From contig NC_060247.1 in the NCBI RefSeq assembly GCF_921293095.1, forward strand, positions 109,945,111 to 110,009,110: 64,000 bases of DNA. The letters are read 5' to 3'. The notes under the pieces are model-generated. The model worked only from the letters and a program-made list of their open reading frames with translations, did no database searches and was not told where the DNA came from. A program made the translations under genes and the position numbers. Source of the stretch: Ischnura elegans. Taxonomy: Eukaryota; Arthropoda; Insecta; Odonata; Coenagrionidae. Positions 59,901 to 64,000 of this stretch are shown piece by piece. The first letter of the stretch is position 1; each line of letters opens with the position of its first letter.

Positions 59901-60286
59901 CAAAATTAGCTTTTACAGAACAACGGCCTTTCAAAAACTGAGAACCGAAGTTTTCGGCTTGAGGCTGCAACAAAAAAGTAAAAAAACCTAAACCTGTCTT
60001 AGATTGCAGAGCTAAGGAAATCAAAGTAAAATTATTTATATAATTGATTAAATTAGAATTATTTACTTGGAATTAAATAAGAAATAATTATGTTTTTAAA
60101 CATTTCGGTAGGAACACATGCTGCATGTGCTTTTAAAAATGCCAATGTAGCAATTTATGCACTAATATCTCTGAATAGAAACTTAGCCTGTCATATAAAT
60201 ACCATTTACGGTGGGATTGAGTTTTGTTTCAATAAATGTAAGACCAATATCTCACCAAAAACAATCAAATGCCTCGTGGTAGCCAT
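53915..60286 (-). CDS. Gene 4: secreted Cys-rich protein, DUF1397-like; exon 3 frameshifted
   Basis: Six exons on the minus strand: 60256-60286, 59217-59311, 56932-57048, 56361-56521, 55136-55289 and 53915-54035, all with GT-AG junctions and paralogue phases. It starts MATTRHLIVF then GAAIALAAALAH, a signal peptide; exon 2 has YMDC. Exon 3 has RQC, then CPFC and HVC, but is 117 nt instead of 116: an A6 run (plus strand T6 at 56997-57002) shifts the frame to a TGA at 56986-56988. With five A residues the frame would run through to exon 4. Exon 4 is three codons longer than in paralogues, with RRC, the sequon SNRS before LEMVPL, and LCENDAA. Exon 5 ends FIC. Exon 6 has YFEC, RRC and FCSR then TAA, two residues shorter than the usual CSKYL. 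It is either a young pseudogene or a homopolymer sequencing error. Intron 2 carries a direct duplication. Confidence 0.65.
57495..58060 (+). repeat. Direct duplication in intron 2 of gene 4
   Basis: 57495-57650 (GGGGCGTAAGTAAAGGTCAG, GGGTTTTGACGTCA, ACAAAATAAAACATCAAT, GTACATCC) recurs at 57805-58060 (GGGGCTTGAGTGAAAATCAG, GGGTTTTGACTTCA, ACAAAATAAAAAAATCAAT, GTACATCC). The offset is about 310-360 bp with small indels. Confidence 0.7.
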
Positions 60287-60604
60287 TTCGGTGGGTGGTG
60301 CTGGTGTCAACTTGAGGAGTGATCACTAGCTTGTGTGCAGCTCCACTGAAAAATTACTTGCACAGGCACTGTAAATTTTGTTGTGACTACGTCCTAAGCG
60401 TTCATACTCAAGGAATGATTTAACTGATCTGAGATAAAAATTGCCATTCGTATATAGCCTTATATTGCTGAGGTCGTGAACTGAAGACCTTATTGGAAGT
60501 TGAATCGAAAGCTCTGCTTCCTGGTTACCACACAAGTGTCTTTGTTGCTTATCACGAATGATGCATTTTGAAGATCATTGGGTATTCATCGCTGAAACTT
60601 CCCT

Positions 60605-60740
60605 GATTAATAATTGGCTTAAATAAACTTCTAAAAATTCTGGCATAAATAAATTTACTGAATTTAAAAAGTTCTTGCTTAAATTTAATTGCTGATTAAC
60701 TTATGAAAATTCTGGCTTAAATAAATTTTCTGAATGCCAC
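60605..60740 (+). repeat. Diverged short repeats GGCTTAAATAAA
   Basis: Three related units: TTGGCTTAAATAAACTTCT, TCTGGCATAAATAAATTTACT and TCTGGCTTAAATAAATTTTC, the last two followed by GAAT. They lie 320-450 bp upstream of the gene 4 start codon. Confidence 0.7.
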
Positions 60741-61089
60741 ATTGAGGCCCGAATTCCGGATCCTGATGTTATCAAATATCTCTCAAATGTGGCGACGGCC
60801 TTGCAGCATTATTTTGCAAGAAAGTTTGAATTTTTAACCATAATGTATTTCATATTTTTTGAATGTGCATGAATCAAGGTAAGTTAAGGCATTCCGGGAG
60901 AGTTAAAGAATTCGAATTAAGTCATCATGAATTTGTCACGAGTAAGGATTTTAATTTAGAATATCAAAAGCGAGGATTTATCGGGGCGCGGGACTTTATA
61001 ATGATGAAAATTATAACTTTCTGTGGATACAATAGTAGTATATTTAACGTATATATACATATATGAATATAACAATAATCGGAGGGAAT

Positions 61090-64000
61090 CTGTTGACCTT
61101 TCCTTAGTGCAAGTGTTGGTGCATGGAATGAGGAAAATAGACAAGGGAGAGGAATACTGTTGGAAACTGTTGTATTTGAAATTGGTGCTTGGAAATAAAT
61201 GAGACTCGATTGGCTTGACCGGCACGCCGCCTACCCCGGCTTCTCAGCTGCAGTCGTTAGCTCGAGGCCAGTTGCTACCCTACCTGCCGCCGAGCCAGTC
61301 GGACTCGCTGAACTGTCAATCACGTGTGTTAAATCATTGAGCCCGGTACACCACAAATGGCGACGAGGATAAACTGTGTGGAAACTAGCGTTATGTAACA
61401 GATCGATAACGGCTAGGATAAAGGAAGTAATTCTGTGTGATCCAGTAATTCTGAAATGGCTGGAGTAATAGGCTCGGTTGGCGAGTTTGATAGTACGATA
61501 GACACGTGGTCGTCGTATGTCGAACGATTTGAATTGTTCGTGGAATGTAACGAGATAAATGCGAGTAAGAAAGTGAGTACTCTCTTAACCGTTGTGGGAG
61601 TTAAAACATTTAATTTGATTCGTGATTTGTGCACGCCGAACAAACCATCGTCAAAGACGTATAGCGAGTTAGTAAAGCTGGTAGAGGACCATCTTTACCC
61701 GGCACCATCATTTATTGCTGAGCGCTACAAATTCAGCAAGAGAAATCAAAATGAGGGGGAGACGGTAGCTGATTACATCGCAAACCTCAAAAAGCTGTCA
61801 ATATATTGCCAGTTCGGGTCTTCCTTAAATGACTATTTAAGGGATCGCCTAGTAAGTGGCATCAGGAATGAGTCGACGAAACAGCGACTACTTGCAGAGG
61901 CCAGCTTGAGTTTCGAGCAGGCAGTCAAGATTGCCAGCTCAGTGGAGGCAGCAGAGAAGAACGCAGCAGCCTTGGCTGTCCAAGGAGTCGACAACGGCGG
62001 CCGAGTACAGCACATCGCATCATGGAGAGCAACGCGAAGGATCAACAACCCTACATCGACCAGGTCAAACTCAGTGTCCAGGGATGGTGGTGTGAAGTGT
62101 TTCTGTTGTGGGCAAATTGGGCATGTAAAGAATCAGTGTAAATTGTATGGTGTTACTTGCCATAAGTGTGGGAAGAAAAACCACATTGCCAAGGTTTGTC
62201 GATCGACGAGTGCGATGACAAGTGCGACAACTGTGCGTAATAATAGTTACGGCTCTTCCAGACCACCAAAATGTAAGTCTTTTAATAAGTCTATGTTAAA
62301 GCCAAAACACAATTTCGTGGGTTTGGAAAAATGTTCCGATACGCCGAGTGCTTTTTGTGTGGGAAATCAAGCTGACGATTTTCACATCGAAGATATTCAG
62401 CGTATGTTTGTCATGTATGAGGAACATATCGAGAAAGTCAAAGTTGACCCAATTGGGGTAGATATTGTCGTTCAGGGTGAAATGACTACGTTCGAAGTAG
62501 ACACAGGAGCAAGTGTGACTGTTATTAGTGATACATTTTACAAGAATAATCTAAGTTCTTGTACGCTTTACCCTAGCGAGTTAAAGCTATGTTCCTATAC
62601 CAATCAACCGATTGTTCCAATTGGTAAAATTAAAGTCAAGGTCAGCTATCAGAATGTAAATAAACTTCTTGATATGTATGTAATCCAAGGGGGATCACAT
62701 CCGTTAATAGGACGTGATTGGCTTAAAATATTGGGCATAGACATTTCCTTCAAAAATAAATCCGATCTGTACGGAATTAGCGATTCAAGTAAAATATTTG
62801 ATAAGTTTGATTTAATGGTTAACAATTTAGTAAAAAAGTTCCCTGAAGTTTTTACCAATAAATTAGGCCAGTACAAAGGCGAACCAGTACAATTAATTCT
62901 TAAAGAGAGTGCTAAGCCGAAATATTTCAAGCCAAGACCCATTCCCTTTTCCTTGAAGTCAAAGGTTGAGAGGGAATTGCAACGTCTAGTGGACGAAAAA
63001 GTGTTAATGCCTGTACGTAGCTGTAATTGGGGTACGCCAATTGTGCCCGTGTTAAAAGCTAATGGTGACATCAGAATCTGTGGGGATTTTAAGGTCACAT
63101 TAAACCTGTATTTGGAGGTTGATAAATACCCCATACCTCGCATTGAGGATTTATTTGTAAGCATGCATAAAGGTAGGCATTTTAGCAAAATTGATTTAAG
63201 CAATGCATTTATGCAATTGACCTTAGAGTCTGAGTCACAAAAGCTTTGTACTATTAGCACACACAAGGGTCTCTTCTCTTATTGCAGAGTTCCCTATGGT
63301 ATTTCGAGTGCTCCAGGTGTATTTCAAAAGGCCATTGAACAAACCTTAGCAGGGTTAGAAGGTACCGTTGTGTTTTTAGATGACATTTTGGTTAGTGCAC
63401 CGGATACTAAAACTCATTATGAGCGATTGGAGGCAGTGTGTAAACGTCTTAGTGAATGTGGTCTAACAGTAAAAAAGGAAAAATGTAAATTTTTTGCAAG
63501 TAAGGTTGAATATTTAGGGTTTAAAATTGATAAAGACGGATTGCACACATCCCAAGATAAAGTAGCTGCGATTGTGAATGCACCCATACCAAAATCAGTC
63601 AATGAAGTTCGAGCATTTATTGGTCTTGTGAATTATTATTCTAAGTTTATTAAAAACATGTCAACCATTTTAAATCCTATGTATAAACTTCTACGTAAAG
63701 ATGTTCCGTTCAAATTTGGCAAAGACTGTCTTTATGCATTCAATGAAGTGAAGAAAATCTTGACGCAAGCACCTGTGTTGGCACACTATGATCCAACACT
63801 GCCCGTGAAATTGGCAATTGACGCCAGCTCCACCGGACTTGGTGCTGTTTTAAGCGTAGTCACTCAGGAGGGTGTCGAAAGGCCAGTTGCATTTCATTCG
63901 CGAACCTTATCTCCTGCCGAGTGTGGGTACTCGCAGATAGATAATGAGGCATTAGCAGTTGTTTTTGGCGTCAAGAAGTTCAACCAATATTTGTACGGAC
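61090..64000 (+). mobile_element. Ty3/gypsy LTR retrotransposon, Mag-like, 5' part
   Basis: A primer-binding-site-like TGGCGACGAGG (61358-61368) follows a sequence ending ACACCACA, which I take as the end of the 5' LTR. The LTR start is uncertain (a TGTTGACC at about 61091 is one option). A single gag-pol frame opens at 61456 and runs off the window. The 3' LTR is outside, so completeness cannot be judged. It lies about 0.8-1.1 kb upstream of gene 4. Confidence 0.85.
61456..64000 (+). CDS. Gag-Pol polyprotein of Mag-like Ty3/gypsy element (partial)
   Basis: Open from ATG 61456 to the window end, 848 codons with no stop. Gag comprises residues 1 to about 210, with a capsid-like helical region. 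Two CX2CX4HX4C zinc knuckles follow: CFCCGQIGHVKNQC at residue 215 and CHKCGKKNHIAKVC after it. The aspartic protease has VDTGAS with Asp at residue 349 and later LIGRDWL. Reverse transcriptase follows: the IPRIED and FSKIDLSNAFMQL palm Asp region, YGISSAPGVFQ, and the catalytic VFLDD at about residue 639. RNase H starts with LAIDASSTGLGAVL (Asp about residue 789). Two knuckles and in-frame gag-pol without a frameshift fit the Mag clade. It lacks any stop, so it looks young. RNase H is cut by the edge and integrase lies beyond it. Confidence 0.93.
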   Translation, partial: MAGVIGSVGEFDSTIDTWSSYVERFELFVECNEINASKKVSTLLTVVGVKTFNLIRDLCTPNKPSSKTYSELVKLVEDHLYPAPSFIAERYKFSKRNQNEGETVADYIANLKKLSIYCQFGSSLNDYLRDRLVSGIRNESTKQRLLAEASLSFEQAVKIASSVEAAEKNAAALAVQGVDNGGRVQHIASWRATRRINNPTSTRSNSVSRDGGVKCFCCGQIGHVKNQCKLYGVTCHKCGKKNHIAKVCRSTSAMTSATTVRNNSYGSSRPPKCKSFNKSMLKPKHNFVGLEKCSDTPSAFCVGNQADDFHIEDIQRMFVMYEEHIEKVKVDPIGVDIVVQGEMTTFEVDTGASVTVISDTFYKNNLSSCTLYPSELKLCSYTNQPIVPIGKIKVKVSYQNVNKLLDMYVIQGGSHPLIGRDWLKILGIDISFKNKSDLYGISDSSKIFDKFDLMVNNLVKKFPEVFTNKLGQYKGEPVQLILKESAKPKYFKPRPIPFSLKSKVERELQRLVDEKVLMPVRSCNWGTPIVPVLKANGDIRICGDFKVTLNLYLEVDKYPIPRIEDLFVSMHKGRHFSKIDLSNAFMQLTLESESQKLCTISTHKGLFSYCRVPYGISSAPGVFQKAIEQTLAGLEGTVVFLDDILVSAPDTKTHYERLEAVCKRLSECGLTVKKEKCKFFASKVEYLGFKIDKDGLHTSQDKVAAIVNAPIPKSVNEVRAFIGLVNYYSKFIKNMSTILNPMYKLLRKDVPFKFGKDCLYAFNEVKKILTQAPVLAHYDPTLPVKLAIDASSTGLGAVLSVVTQEGVERPVAFHSRTLSPAECGYSQIDNEALAVVFGVKKFNQYLYG

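Noticed and set aside
62649-63266. A 205-codon minus-strand ORF
   Set aside because: Antisense to the gypsy protease and reverse transcriptase frame; no domain of its own.
1-64000. CRISPR arrays, operons, Shine-Dalgarno sites, bacterial genes
   Set aside because: Nothing of this kind is present; the direct repeats found are few-copy and irregular, and the genes are spliced.

Overview
The window is from a eukaryotic, intron-rich, AT-rich genome crowded with transposons, most likely an arthropod and probably an insect. The coding exons are short (31-190 nt), have GT-AG splice sites and sit in kilobase-scale introns. The retroelement mix (Penelope-like, R4/Dong-like, Jockey/CR1-like and RTE-like LINEs, a Mag-like Ty3/gypsy element, mariner, Helitron, tRNA-derived SINEs) is typical of insects. 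I cannot name the species.

The only host genes I can reconstruct form a cluster of small secreted cysteine-rich proteins. I assembled them exon by exon from splice signals and paralogue comparison. All copies share one six-exon plan: intron phases 1-0-2-1-2, a 31-nt first coding exon, a 116-nt third exon and a 152-nt fourth exon, the last with rare codon-sized variation. Gene 1 (5529-17010, minus, about 245 aa) and gene 2 (20289-26927, minus, about 233 aa) read open throughout. Gene 4 (53915-60286, minus) has every exon and splice site but one extra base in a homopolymer of exon 3. Gene 3 (32022-47423, plus) has a nonsense codon in exon 2 and no recognisable exon 3, yet intact exons 4-6. A further isolated first exon lies at 29486-29516 (plus). 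Its roughly 209-bp upstream block matches the upstream block of gene 2 in inverted orientation. The Cys pattern, about 27 kDa size, signal peptide and a conserved N-glycosylation sequon suggest the insect DUF1397 / 27-kDa haemolymph glycoprotein family; that assignment is inference.

Layout: 1-5.4 kb, a fold-back element and a diverged direct duplication. 5.5-17 kb, gene 1, whose introns hold SINE-like, GC-rich and LINE fragments. 17.5-19.6 kb, a non-autonomous Helitron upstream of gene 1. 20.3-26.9 kb, gene 2, with mariner, RTE and SINE debris in its introns. 27-29.5 kb, a head-to-head spacer between paralogous promoter blocks. 29.5-47.4 kb, the plus-strand first exons and gene 3, riddled with insertions: a SINE with target-site duplication, a 2.06-kb TIR transposon with six copies of a 14-bp motif, a Penelope-like element, a long-TIR element, a TAA-targeted R4/Dong-like element and a second SINE. 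50.4-52.7 kb, a decayed APE-type LINE. 53.4-53.6 kb, a perfect 70-bp inverted repeat. 53.9-60.3 kb, gene 4. 61-64 kb, the 5' part of an open Mag-like Ty3/gypsy element that runs off the window.

Most apparent ORFs of 60-110 codons elsewhere look like chance ORFs or repeat shadows and are left out.
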